64,000 nt of DNA, taken from positions 2,134,367-2,198,366 of the forward strand of contig JBCBSU010000001.1 of assembly GCA_039818985.1 (NCBI GenBank). Direction: 5' to 3'. The notes beneath the pieces were generated by a model. It had not been told where the DNA came from, did not search any database, and worked only from the letters and a program-made list of their open reading frames with translations. Of this stretch, positions 1 through 8,222 are shown piece after piece; the stretch's first letter is position 1, and each line of letters begins with the position of its first letter. Source of the stretch: Pseudomonadota bacterium (GTDB taxonomy: Bacteria > Pseudomonadota > Alphaproteobacteria > Sphingomonadales > Sphingomonadaceae). The position numbers and the translations under genes were made by a program.

Positions 1-141
1 GGGATCGACAAAAGCCGCCTTGTTGGTACTGGTACACCAGAACAGCGTACAGTTCTGCTGCAGCGGCGTCACCGGGATGATGGCGGCACGCAAGGGCGGA
101 TTTTGGATCGGATTTGTGGGGGTATTGGGCTGGTTCGACAT
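1..141 (-). CDS. MBL-fold metallo-hydrolase, N-terminal part (cut by window start)
   Basis: Reading the minus strand from an ATG at 141 gives 47 uninterrupted codons to the window edge. After a Pro/Asn-rich leader of about 18 residues comes AAIIPVTPLQQNCTLFWC and then KAAFVDP. This is the first beta-strand pair of glyoxalase-II-like MBL-fold hydrolases, in which the VTPLQQNC and FVDPG segments precede the metal-binding HxHxDH motif; that motif would lie outside the window. Enzymes of this YcbL-like group are cytosolic Zn-dependent thioesterases or hydrolases. The family call rests on this short segment only, so the exact substrate cannot be given. It is transcribed away from the winged-helix gene that follows. 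Confidence 0.72.
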   Translation of the reverse strand, partial: MSNQPNTPTNPIQNPPLRAAIIPVTPLQQNCTLFWCTSTNKAAFVDP

Positions 142-299
142 GGCTGACGATGTGGCAGCGACTCGCCGCAAATGCAAGACTTGCCATGCTGTGGGCGTAT
201 ATGCGGCTCGCTCCGCCGCAGCCTGTTGGCATTCGTCGCACGCTGCGGGCTATTCATCCGCCACCACAACCACCCTGGGGGCAAGGGCATCGAAATAGA

Positions 300-647
300 T
301 TGAGCAAGCCGGAAACGATTGGTCGTGACGCCGTTGCCATGGCGATATTGGATATTATGCAGGATGGCGAACGCTGGACCGACAAAGCCATCGAAAAACG
401 CATCAAGGAATATGCCGTCCCCATACCCGAAAATTGCGATGCCCTCACCCGGACCCGGCTGCGCCGCGAGGCTGAGCACTGGATGGGCTCGATATTCTGG
501 GCCCGGCGCGACCTTGCCGAACGCCAGCTGATCGCCCGCATCGGCGTCGGCATGTACCAGATCACCGATGCAGGGCGTGCCGAACTGCGCTGCGGTATTG
601 ATACGCCCGAAAATGGTAGCGGCGAGAATGGTAGCGGCGCGGAATAA
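300..647 (+). CDS. winged-helix (Mrr N-terminal-like) protein of unknown function
   Basis: A protein of about 115 residues when started at the TTG at 300; an ATG at 339 is the alternative. The frame stays open upstream to 114, but that part has low complexity and an unlikely composition. The core (GRDAVAMAILDIM, then WMGSIFWARRDLAERQLIARIGVGMYQITDAGR) matches the helix/wing pattern of the Mrr N-terminal winged-helix domain, where a tryptophan-containing helix is followed by a GVYxITxxGR wing. The C-terminus ends in a short duplicated NGSGENGSG tail. No nuclease domain is present, so this is a stand-alone DNA-binding-like domain rather than a restriction enzyme. Function unknown; the start is uncertain. 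Confidence 0.6.
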   Translation: MSKPETIGRDAVAMAILDIMQDGERWTDKAIEKRIKEYAVPIPENCDALTRTRLRREAEHWMGSIFWARRDLAERQLIARIGVGMYQITDAGRAELRCGIDTPENGSGENGSGAE

Positions 648-658
648 GCCGGTAACTG

Positions 659-1345
659 TCAGAGCTTGCGTCCGGCCCACACCACCCGACCGACAATCGC
701 TATATCGGCCATCGCCAGACCCGGCAACGCCGGATAGGCACTGTTGTCACTGATCGCCGTAACGCTGCCGTCAGGCTGAAAAGCGAGGCGCTTGACCATA
801 AGCGCATCGTCGATACGCAGTACATAAATACCATCGCGCCGCGCTATCTCACCGGTCGCCATCTCGACCATGATGTCGTCACCATCGCACAGCATCGGTT
901 CCATCGAATCGCCTTCGACCCGGATCATGCTGAGTGCCGCACGCCCCAGCCCCTGCCGCCGCAGCCAGTTTTCATCAAAGGCGAGTTCACACTCGACATG
1001 CTCGTCTTCGGCGCTGCGCCCTGGCCCGGCCGAAGCGCCAATGGCAAGCTTGGGTATGGCACGCAGGGATTTTCCTCTATCCTGCCCATTCTGGACCATT
1101 TCGCCGGGCAGTTCGGTACCGTTTTCATCGGCATTGCGCAGCACATCTTCCGCGACGCCAAAGAAACGGGCCAGCAATCTGCGATCGGGCTCGGCAAGCC
1201 GCGTTGGCGTACCACGCTTGATAAACTGTTGTATATACGCGGCATTACGTCCCAGCATATCCGACACGCCGGCATAGCTGACGCCACGATCAGCGATCAG
1301 CCGAGCCAGGGTTTCTCGCACTTTGTGATTATCGGTCATAGTCAT
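659..1345 (-). CDS. S24 family (LexA/CI-like) helix-turn-helix repressor
   Basis: 228 residues. Residues 8-65 form an XRE-type helix-turn-helix (YAGVSDMLGRNAAYIQQFIKRG). Residues 100-225 form a peptidase S24 domain with the nucleophile in VEGDSMEP (Ser147) and the general base in LMVKRL (Lys185). The linker carries Ala106-Gly107 in a GASAGPG context, the kind of bond that CI/LexA-type repressors cut in themselves. This predicts a repressor that can be inactivated by RecA-stimulated autoproteolysis. It is divergent from the small gene at 1435, and the region between them carries TAGGA half-sites that could be its operators. ATG at 1345 or the in-frame ATG at 1339 could be the start; neither has a good ribosome site. 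No phage structural genes are nearby, so this is not clearly a prophage. Confidence 0.85.
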   Translation of the reverse strand: MTMTDNHKVRETLARLIADRGVSYAGVSDMLGRNAAYIQQFIKRGTPTRLAEPDRRLLARFFGVAEDVLRNADENGTELPGEMVQNGQDRGKSLRAIPKLAIGASAGPGRSAEDEHVECELAFDENWLRRQGLGRAALSMIRVEGDSMEPMLCDGDDIMVEMATGEIARRDGIYVLRIDDALMVKRLAFQPDGSVTAISDNSAYPALPGLAMADIAIVGRVVWAGRKL

Positions 1346-1355
1346 GACTATAGCA

Positions 1356-1400
1356 TAGGATTTTTCCTAGACAAGTAGGATTGTCATCGTCATTTTCCTA
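1356..1400. promoter_or_regulatory. divergent operator candidate with TAGGA/TCCTA half-sites
   Basis: The 90-bp gap between the S24 repressor and the small gene at 1435 contains TAGGA at 1356-1360 and 1376-1380 and the complement TCCTA at 1365-1369 and 1396-1400. Together they form two inverted pairs, one with a 4-bp spacer and one with a 15-bp spacer. The two direct copies are 20 bp apart, about two helical turns. This arrangement is typical of an autoregulated CI-type operator; binding is inferred, not shown. Confidence 0.45.
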
Positions 1401-1434
1401 TGCACCAGAACGAATCAGTGAGAAAGGGTGCATC

Positions 1435-1632
1435 ATGATTTTGCGTGAAGTCGAGAAATTCCTCAGAAAGCATGACATGCCGCGAACCAAATTCGGTCGA
1501 CTGGCAGCACATGATCCGCGCCTCGTCGATGATATGCGCAATGGGCGTGAGCCGAGAAAAGCCATGCGGGATAAAATAGAACATTTCATGAACAAATATG
1601 CTGCGGAAGCAGGCCATACCGATGCCGGTTGA
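1435..1632 (+). CDS. small conserved DNA-binding-like protein of unknown function
   Basis: 65 residues from the ATG at 1435, which follows a purine-rich AGTGAGAAAGGG stretch; the frame is open further upstream but lacks a better start. The sequence (LREVEKFLRKHDMPRTKFGRLAAHDPRLVDDMRNGREP) resembles short sphingomonad proteins with a degenerate helix-turn-helix in which a KFGRLAxxDPRLVxDxRxGREP motif is conserved. It is basic and small enough to be a Cro-like partner of the divergent S24 repressor, but that role is only suggested by its position. Its stop overlaps the start of the next gene by 11 bases, so the two are probably translated together. Confidence 0.6.
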   Translation: MILREVEKFLRKHDMPRTKFGRLAAHDPRLVDDMRNGREPRKAMRDKIEHFMNKYAAEAGHTDAG

Positions 1633-1972
1633 AACCAAGGCGGCCAACCGACATAGCTGCAACGATCCTGCAAACGCGCTGGTGCACGAACTGATCGCCA
1701 TGACCCGGGGTCAGGCACAGCTGCGCTTCCATGAAGGCTATGACTGGGCCAGCGCCACCTTTACAGGCATGCGTCACCGTCTGGCACTGACTTTTACCGG
1801 CACCGAGAGTGTCGCCGCAGGACATGATCTGGCAGAGCGGCTGGAGAGTCACGAATTTGCGCTGAACCGCCATGTGGTCATCGACATCCATGTCACGCAT
1901 CGGGTCGAACGCCATGAGGGTGAACCGACGCTGTTGCTCGAAATCGAAGCGCTTACACTGGAAGACAGCTGA
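1622..1972 (+). CDS. hypothetical protein, 116 residues
   Basis: Starts at the ATG at 1622, which overlaps the 3' end of the previous small gene; an alternative in-frame start lies at 1598. The product is soluble with alternating polar and hydrophobic segments (FHEGYDWASATFTGMRHRLALTFTG, then HVVIDIHVTHRVERHEGEPTLLLEIEALTLED), suggesting a compact beta-rich domain. I do not recognise the family. Coupling to the preceding gene and the divergent repressor hints that the three form one regulated module. It ends 20 bases before the convergent end of the giant cytochrome gene. Confidence 0.6.
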   Translation: MPVETKAANRHSCNDPANALVHELIAMTRGQAQLRFHEGYDWASATFTGMRHRLALTFTGTESVAAGHDLAERLESHEFALNRHVVIDIHVTHRVERHEGEPTLLLEIEALTLEDS

Positions 1973-1991
1973 TAATGCGCCTGCGCCGTCG

Positions 1992-4900
1992 TTATCGGCG
2001 CGGCGGGGGCGGCAGGGTGGAGCGGCGGGCGATTTGCGGTCCGAACCAGTCCGACAGATCAGGCTCATCCTTGACCTTATAGGGCACGCCGCTGCTGTTG
2101 AGGAACAGCCGCTCCATTTCCTTGCGGGTAAAGGGCCGCGAACCCAGGCGACCGAATATCGCAATCTGGCCGCCGGTTTCATCGACACCCCGATCACGGT
2201 CGAGGCCCTTGGACAGAGCCAGCGCTGGCGCGGCAGTACGGGCAAAGGCAATCAGTTCAGGCTTGGGCGCGGGCGAGAAACCATAGAATTTCGGCTGGCT
2301 TGCCGGTGAGGTCAGTTGGATTACCTTCAGGCCATTGCGACCATCCGCAACATAGGCGAACAGCGTCGCATTGGTTGAACCGACAATGACATCTTCGGCA
2401 TCGTTGAGCGTCCCGCCAGCATTGAACCGCATATATTCACGCGGAGCTTCCGGATTGGTGATGTCGAGGATCACCAATCCGTCCCGCTTCGCCGCAACAT
2501 AGGCATAGGTCCGTGCGAGATAGAGTTTCTGCGCATCATCCAGCGGGACCGTCGCCTGCGGCACCGCCACCGGCTGACGCAGCCGGGTGATGTCGAACAG
2601 CTTCACACCCTCGCTGTCGGTGACCCAGAGATAGCGGAACTGCACCGCACTGGCCCTGGCGTCGCTGAGTGGAAGCTGCGCCGTGACCTGAGGATCGGCC
2701 GGATCGTCGAGATCGAGAACCACCAGCCCCGAAGCGGTGGTGATATAGGCGATGTGGCCTGCCAATGTGATATGCCGCGCGCCATTAAGAACACCGCCCG
2801 GATTCCACGCCTTGGCACCGTTGGCGAATATGGTCCGCTTGAAGAAATTGTTGCGAAACTCGCCATCGGCCAATGTGTTGATATTGACCAGCACCAGCCC
2901 TTCCACGCTGTCGGTGATCACCGCATAGCTGTAGATCGGGTGGAAAGCCTGCTCCTGATTTTCCTCGAGCATGGTGCGCGGGGTACCATCTTCCTCGATA
3001 ATGACATTGCCATCAGCGTCAGTGAGGTTGGTCGCTGCCATGTCTTCATTGCGGTGCGGTGCAATCGGCTGGGTGGTCGCCAGCGCCATACAGCTGGCAT
3101 TCTTCGTCTTTACATGGGTGTCATGCCCCAGCGAAGAGAAGGGTGCGCGGACAATCCGCTCGGAAAAACCCTTATTGCCGACCGAGGCGATATCATAGGC
3201 GCGGAAGCCGCCCTTGCCTTCGGCGACGAACATATATTCGCCGCGATGCTGCAGACAGCGTACCGCGCCCGACGTATCCTGCACCACATTGGCAAATTCC
3301 TCGAGCGCCTTGGTCTCGCCCGACAGATCACCATCAAAGGTCTCGCCACGCACCCAGTTTTTCAGCTCACGGCCATTATCCTCGACATGCATCCGCCAGT
3401 AATCGGGATAGGCATAACGCTGCAGATAGGAACCGATCACCGCCTGCGGTTCGTCCCACTCGGTGACGCGCACCGCCTCAAAACCGTCCTCCATGCCGAC
3501 AAAGGCATGCAGTCCGACAAAGTTGACAAAATTGGTGCCGAGCAAGAGCAGCTGCGCCATGATCGCATTATTGTCATTGGCCGCGCTCAAATGGCAGTCG
3601 GAGCACATTTTGGTCTCGGTCTTGCGCACTGTATGCGGGAAATGCGGCGCAAAGGCCTGTGACGAATAGCCCGATGCCGAGATTGGCGGCTGCTGCACAT
3701 AGATGCGTTCGCGGTTGATATTGGTAGAGGACAGGATCAGCGCCGAAGTCGAACGGATCGGTGCGATAATGCCGATGGGCTTGCCATTTTCGTCGACCTC
3801 GGTTCCCGCCTTGGTGGTCTGATGACGGCCAAGCTGGAACATCTGGTCGCGCGCCACCTGCGGATTATAGGTGGCATAGTTGCGCGTCTCGACATCCTCA
3901 TATTTATGCTTCTTGGTCTTCCAGTTCGCCTCGATCGGCAGGTGACAGCCGCCACAGCTGGTGGTCCAGCTCAGATGGCAGGTAAAGCACGCCATATTAC
4001 CATCATCATGTGCCCGCTCGGACGGTAAAACGCCGGTGCCGAAGCGATATTCGCCGGTATCCGAAGCCGATTTGGCGACCAGCTTGGCGCGGGCCGATCT
4101 GGCGTTGAAATCGGGGTGACTCCGCGTAACACTGTCCCTGGTCAGGCTGACACGCCAGCTCAGCTCCGGGTCGATGATCGAACGCTGGATCAGATAGCGG
4201 CGGCCATCCACGTCTTCCATCCATTCGAAGCGGCGCCTGCCATCGGGATTGCGCAGCAACGCCAGATTGGTGCCCTGTAGTCGCGCCGCAAGATTAGAAG
4301 TCTTGAGCGTCGGATAGGCATCCGCCGTGCCGTGGCAGTCCTTGCAGCCAATCTCGACCGCATTGGCGACCTCGCCATAGATCAGGCCATTGCCATGGCT
4401 GTCCTGCGCGAAATGGCAATCGGCGCATTGCATGCCGACCTCGGCATGGATGTCCATCATATGCACCGATTTGCCCGGATTGCTGCCGGGTTTGACGAAC
4501 TTGTCCTCACCCGCCCTGCGGAATTTCTCCGGATCATCATCGGCAACAATCTTGCCTTCCGAATCAAGCAGATTGCCCGCCCGGTCGCGCTTCAAAATGG
4601 CACGGAAATTCCAGCCATGACCGTGATAATCGGCAAATTGCGTGTCGTTCAATTCCTCGTTGAGATCATAGACATTACGCAGGAAATCGATATCAGCCCA
4701 TAGCCCTTTGGGCGATGCACCCTCGGGATTGCGGTCGAGAACCGCGCGGACCTCGGCGGCAGTGGGGAATTTCTGACTCTTGTAGATGCGCTGATAATCT
4801 TCATCCGACAGGCCTTCGGGCCGCGATGTCGTATTTTCCGGACCCGGCCACATTTTCGGCGCGTCGGATTCATAATCCCACATGGTATAGCCGAGATAGC

Positions 4901-6293
4901 TGTTCAGGAAGATATTCGGCTGGTGCATATGGCAGTTCATGCACTGTGCTGTCGGGATGGCACGAGTAAACTCATGCTTGATCGGATGGCCACGCTCCCT
5001 CTCCCCCGGTCCGCCAATGCCATCATGCCCATCACCGCCATGGCCTTTTTCACCATGGCCGCCGCCATGACCGGCCTTGGCCGCATCATAGGTGCCATAG
5101 CTGCCAAAGCGCTTCTGGCCCTCAGTAAGATAGGCAATGGTCGGATCGGCGGTGTCAGTCTGGCCGTCACGGCCATATTTGGCATAGGTCAGGCTGTGGC
5201 GCGGCTCGCGGTCATTGGCGTAGACGACATGACAGGCGGCGCAGCCCGAGCTGCGATAATCGCCCGGCTGGTCATTGGTGCCCATCTGCCACAGAAACGG
5301 ATCGTTGAGCCGGGTCTTGTGGATGTTGAGCACCGGGATAGCGACACGCAGGCCAGTGGCGGGGCCGCGATTGGACTGTTTGAGGTCAGGCCGTCCCGGC
5401 TCTTCGAGCCGCTGGATAATGCCACCGATATTGGGCAGACCGATTTCGGGGAACTGGCTGTTCACGTTGCGCCCGCCACGCTCGAACACGCGGAAGATGT
5501 CACCCGGTGGGATGACATGCCAGGTCGGCAGCGGATACATGATCGGCAGTGCGCCGCGCGCCTTTTGCGCCGCGCTGACGGTGCCGAAGGGCTGGCCCTC
5601 TTCGGGCATGGCCGATTTGATGCTCGCCGGCTTGCCGCCACGGGTATAGGCCTCGCCGAAAATATAGTTTTTAAACGGGACAATGCCGTTATTATAGGCT
5701 GCCCCGCCCCACAGCATCGCGCCGGTGGACATCAGCGAGCGTTCCGATGCCTCGATAATCTCGATATGACAGGCGCCACACGCTTCACGTACCACACGAT
5801 AGTCGGACGGATTGACGAAACGGACAAATTCGGGCGACTCTTTGGCGATCAGCGCATAGGAGCGTTTCGGGTTAGCGCTGGACGGCCAGTGCCAGGCTTC
5901 GGGATATTTCGGCAGCACATGCGCCTTTTTCAGCGCTTCCAGATAGCGCGCATCATTCCAGCCCCAGTCATTATTACCGGTGACGCTGGCATCGCCGCCA
6001 TGGCAATCGGTGCAACCCAGCACAACCGCCGGCGAGGCGTGCATGGTCTTGTGGTCGCTGGCGGTGTGGCAGCTCTGACAGCCGGTGCTCTTGGCATCAG
6101 CTTCGGCCCAACTCTGATTCTGTGGCGCCGGCGGGGTGAAACGGTATTTTACCTTTTGCGGCTTTTCCTTCTTGGCGGCAAAGCCGGTATCGGGCGTACC
6201 AAGCGACAATGCCAGACCAAGCGTCAGCACCGCCGCCATACGGGCCAGAAATGCGGGGGCCTGCCCCGCTCGATCAGAACGCCAAAATCGCAT
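1992..6293 (-). CDS. ten-haem c-type cytochrome fused to an LVIVD-type beta-propeller
   Basis: 1433 residues from the ATG at 6293, which gives a signal peptide (hydrophobic stretch at residues 18-32, then GFAAKK). The upstream continuation of the frame runs through the preceding gene and is not used. Ten CxxCH haem sites are visible: CQSCH (residues 72-76), CTDCH, CGACH, CAACH, CMNCH, CADCH, CKDCH, CFTCH, CGGCH and CSDCH. A Gly/His-rich insert is encoded near 5011-5075. From about residue 1050 the haem sites stop and repeats of the form VAYVTTxxGLVVLDLxDPxxP begin (for example GLVILDITNPEAP), matching the LVIVD repeat family, which forms propellers. The N-terminus overlaps the end of the beta-barrel gene by 20 bases, so it is the last gene of the cluster. 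A periplasmic or surface-exposed electron carrier is likely; the substrate is unknown. Confidence 0.85.
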   Translation of the reverse strand: MRFWRSDRAGQAPAFLARMAAVLTLGLALSLGTPDTGFAAKKEKPQKVKYRFTPPAPQNQSWAEADAKSTGCQSCHTASDHKTMHASPAVVLGCTDCHGGDASVTGNNDWGWNDARYLEALKKAHVLPKYPEAWHWPSSANPKRSYALIAKESPEFVRFVNPSDYRVVREACGACHIEIIEASERSLMSTGAMLWGGAAYNNGIVPFKNYIFGEAYTRGGKPASIKSAMPEEGQPFGTVSAAQKARGALPIMYPLPTWHVIPPGDIFRVFERGGRNVNSQFPEIGLPNIGGIIQRLEEPGRPDLKQSNRGPATGLRVAIPVLNIHKTRLNDPFLWQMGTNDQPGDYRSSGCAACHVVYANDREPRHSLTYAKYGRDGQTDTADPTIAYLTEGQKRFGSYGTYDAAKAGHGGGHGEKGHGGDGHDGIGGPGERERGHPIKHEFTRAIPTAQCMNCHMHQPNIFLNSYLGYTMWDYESDAPKMWPGPENTTSRPEGLSDEDYQRIYKSQKFPTAAEVRAVLDRNPEGASPKGLWADIDFLRNVYDLNEELNDTQFADYHGHGWNFRAILKRDRAGNLLDSEGKIVADDDPEKFRRAGEDKFVKPGSNPGKSVHMMDIHAEVGMQCADCHFAQDSHGNGLIYGEVANAVEIGCKDCHGTADAYPTLKTSNLAARLQGTNLALLRNPDGRRRFEWMEDVDGRRYLIQRSIIDPELSWRVSLTRDSVTRSHPDFNARSARAKLVAKSASDTGEYRFGTGVLPSERAHDDGNMACFTCHLSWTTSCGGCHLPIEANWKTKKHKYEDVETRNYATYNPQVARDQMFQLGRHQTTKAGTEVDENGKPIGIIAPIRSTSALILSSTNINRERIYVQQPPISASGYSSQAFAPHFPHTVRKTETKMCSDCHLSAANDNNAIMAQLLLLGTNFVNFVGLHAFVGMEDGFEAVRVTEWDEPQAVIGSYLQRYAYPDYWRMHVEDNGRELKNWVRGETFDGDLSGETKALEEFANVVQDTSGAVRCLQHRGEYMFVAEGKGGFRAYDIASVGNKGFSERIVRAPFSSLGHDTHVKTKNASCMALATTQPIAPHRNEDMAATNLTDADGNVIIEEDGTPRTMLEENQEQAFHPIYSYAVITDSVEGLVLVNINTLADGEFRNNFFKRTIFANGAKAWNPGGVLNGARHITLAGHIAYITTASGLVVLDLDDPADPQVTAQLPLSDARASAVQFRYLWVTDSEGVKLFDITRLRQPVAVPQATVPLDDAQKLYLARTYAYVAAKRDGLVILDITNPEAPREYMRFNAGGTLNDAEDVIVGSTNATLFAYVADGRNGLKVIQLTSPASQPKFYGFSPAPKPELIAFARTAAPALALSKGLDRDRGVDETGGQIAIFGRLGSRPFTRKEMERLFLNSSGVPYKVKDEPDLSDWFGPQIARRSTLPPPPRR

Positions 6294-8220
6294 TGAACAG
6301 CACCGAATAGAAAATGTCACTGTCACCCGCCTGGGTGAACAGGTCGGAAAAACCGTCTGAAGGATCGAACAGCGCGCCCGACAGACGGAAAACGATATTC
6401 TGCGTCGCTTTGGGCCGCCAGATACCGGCGATCGAGAGGTCCCAGCCAATCGCATTGGGGATCGAACCTTCATTGCGCAGCGCCTGCAGCGTCGCGGTAT
6501 TGTCAAACCACAAATGGTTGGCATTGGCCGAGACCCGTATCTCGGGAGTCAGATCGAAATCCGCGCCTGCGCCGAGCAATATGGTGCCCGGATTGTTGAA
6601 ATTGGACTGGCCCTGTTCCTTGGACGAGCGCAGCGAATTCAATATGCCGTTGCGGCCGTTGATGCTGACCGCACGACCGCCACCGGCAAAGGGTATGGTC
6701 TGGCGGATCCAGTAGCTGGTATCGGCGCCGGCAAAAATCGGGTTCTCGAAAATCGCATCGAAACCCGCCTCAGTGTCATTGTCCGGGTCACTATCACCGC
6801 TGGCGAACAGGCCCGACAGACGGAAGCGCATGAAGTCAACATCATAGCTCAACTCTGCCGCGGCAAACCAGGCTGCGATATCGGCCGGACGGCTGGTGAA
6901 GATGCTGTTCCGGTCCTCGCCAAAGGCACCGTAAAGCTGACCGGTCAGGTTCATCCTCCCGATGCGACCATCAACGGCATAGCCGAGATAGACCACATCA
7001 TAATCGCGCCCGCGCAAATCGCCGAGCAGCGCCGGGCGCACAGGGAAACCATTATCGTCAATCTCGATGTCACCGGCCTCGCGGTTCATATTATAGGTCA
7101 CAGAGACCTGACTGGTCAGGCCGACAAAGGGAAAATCCTGACGGTAGAGATTGCCGAAAAAGACGAAATCGCTGCGCGGCGTCGCGCCGATATCGTTAAG
7201 GCCCGAATTGGTGTCCTTCTCCAGCCGCATGAAAGCACCGAGATTATACTGGACACGATTATTGTCGCGAGTGCCGAACAGCCGCACGCCGAGCTGGTTA
7301 TCCTGAAACAGAAAGCCGCGAAAATCGGCCTGCATCGGCTGGATGCCGATACGACCGGAATCGAAATCATAACGGTCCGATGTGTTGCGGAAGTGATAGT
7401 CGATAAAGGCTTCTTGTACCCCGACAAAAAAGTCGGTGCGCTGGCTTTCCCGGCTCGGCTCGACGAAAAGCACGCGCCGCTCTGGCACATCGACATGGTT
7501 GATCTGGGTCGCCAGTGTCACGCGGTATTCGACATCGGGCGGCTTATAGGCGGTCGAACCCTTGATCAGGGCAAAGCCGGTAATGAAAGTCTGCGCCAAT
7601 ACCAAAGAGTCGGCGCGACCGAATACGTCGAGACTGTCGGGCCGTTCTGTGGTCTGCACTCCGACCGGAATCGGGAAGCTGCGCGGCTCGATAATGGTAT
7701 CGGAAATCGCGTTGACGACGAAGAACCACTCGCCCTCGCTCTTGAGACCAAGGAATTTCGGCGTCGCGCAACGGGGCAGCCCCTCCGCCTTGCGCCGCGC
7801 CTGTTCTTCCTCGGTGGGAATACAGATCGGTCGATCACCCTTATAGGTGTTCTGGTTATAGGGATCGAACCAGTTTTCCTTGACCACACCAAGCGACTGG
7901 ATCAGCCGCCAACGATCAGGCACCGGGAAGTCATCGGTCGGGAAAGCCTCGGGCGGGGGCGCGCGCACCGCGCCCGGATTGTTCTGGATGACCGGATCGG
8001 GCAGTTCCTTTTCGACACCGGGGCGACGGCGGCCATCGATCAACGCATCCTCGGCATCGGGTCCGGGTTGTTCTTCGACCTCGGTGCCAGATTCGGTCGG
8101 AACCGGCTCCTCCGCCGGTGCCGGTTCGGGCTGCCACGAGATATCGTCAGGCGCAGGCTCGGCGGTACCATGTACCGCGAGGATCGCCATGAAAGGCAAA
8201 AGGCTGGTTGCTACCGTCAC
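6274..8220 (-). CDS. outer-membrane beta-barrel protein of the cytochrome cluster
   Basis: About 648 residues from a GTG at 8220, placed two bases after the stop of the preceding gene and preceded by GAGGG at normal spacing. The frame stays open to a TTG at 8280 deeper in that gene; ATG at 8190 is a third option. After a short hydrophobic leader comes a Pro/Glu-rich region (residues 20-100). The rest alternates aromatic/hydrophobic and polar residues in 10-14-residue strands with Asp/Asn-rich turns and ends in NAILAF with a terminal Phe, a classical outer-membrane barrel signature. Two cysteines flank residues 130-155. Its neighbours are multihaem cytochromes, as for the MtrB/PioB barrels of porin-cytochrome complexes, but I cannot place it in that family by sequence. 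Confidence 0.72.
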   Translation of the reverse strand: MTVATSLLPFMAILAVHGTAEPAPDDISWQPEPAPAEEPVPTESGTEVEEQPGPDAEDALIDGRRRPGVEKELPDPVIQNNPGAVRAPPPEAFPTDDFPVPDRWRLIQSLGVVKENWFDPYNQNTYKGDRPICIPTEEEQARRKAEGLPRCATPKFLGLKSEGEWFFVVNAISDTIIEPRSFPIPVGVQTTERPDSLDVFGRADSLVLAQTFITGFALIKGSTAYKPPDVEYRVTLATQINHVDVPERRVLFVEPSRESQRTDFFVGVQEAFIDYHFRNTSDRYDFDSGRIGIQPMQADFRGFLFQDNQLGVRLFGTRDNNRVQYNLGAFMRLEKDTNSGLNDIGATPRSDFVFFGNLYRQDFPFVGLTSQVSVTYNMNREAGDIEIDDNGFPVRPALLGDLRGRDYDVVYLGYAVDGRIGRMNLTGQLYGAFGEDRNSIFTSRPADIAAWFAAAELSYDVDFMRFRLSGLFASGDSDPDNDTEAGFDAIFENPIFAGADTSYWIRQTIPFAGGGRAVSINGRNGILNSLRSSKEQGQSNFNNPGTILLGAGADFDLTPEIRVSANANHLWFDNTATLQALRNEGSIPNAIGWDLSIAGIWRPKATQNIVFRLSGALFDPSDGFSDLFTQAGDSDIFYSVLFNAILAF

Positions 8221-8222
8221 CT

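Noticed and set aside
20-298. Plus-strand frame of 92 codons with a CKTCH motif at the window start
   Set aside because: A single CxxCH in a Ala/Ser-rich frame opposite the MBL-fold gene start; no signal peptide and no homologous context.
659-1972. Prophage remnant
   Set aside because: Only a repressor-like gene and two small genes are present; no integrase, attachment sites or structural genes.
4923-6296. Plus-strand frame of 457 codons opposite the giant cytochrome
   Set aside because: The minus strand has ten haem motifs; the plus frame has none and no family likeness.
6294-6524. N-terminal extension of the giant cytochrome to 6524
   Set aside because: It runs through the 3' end of the barrel gene, is Arg/Ser-rich and would bury the signal peptide; ATG at 6293 fits.
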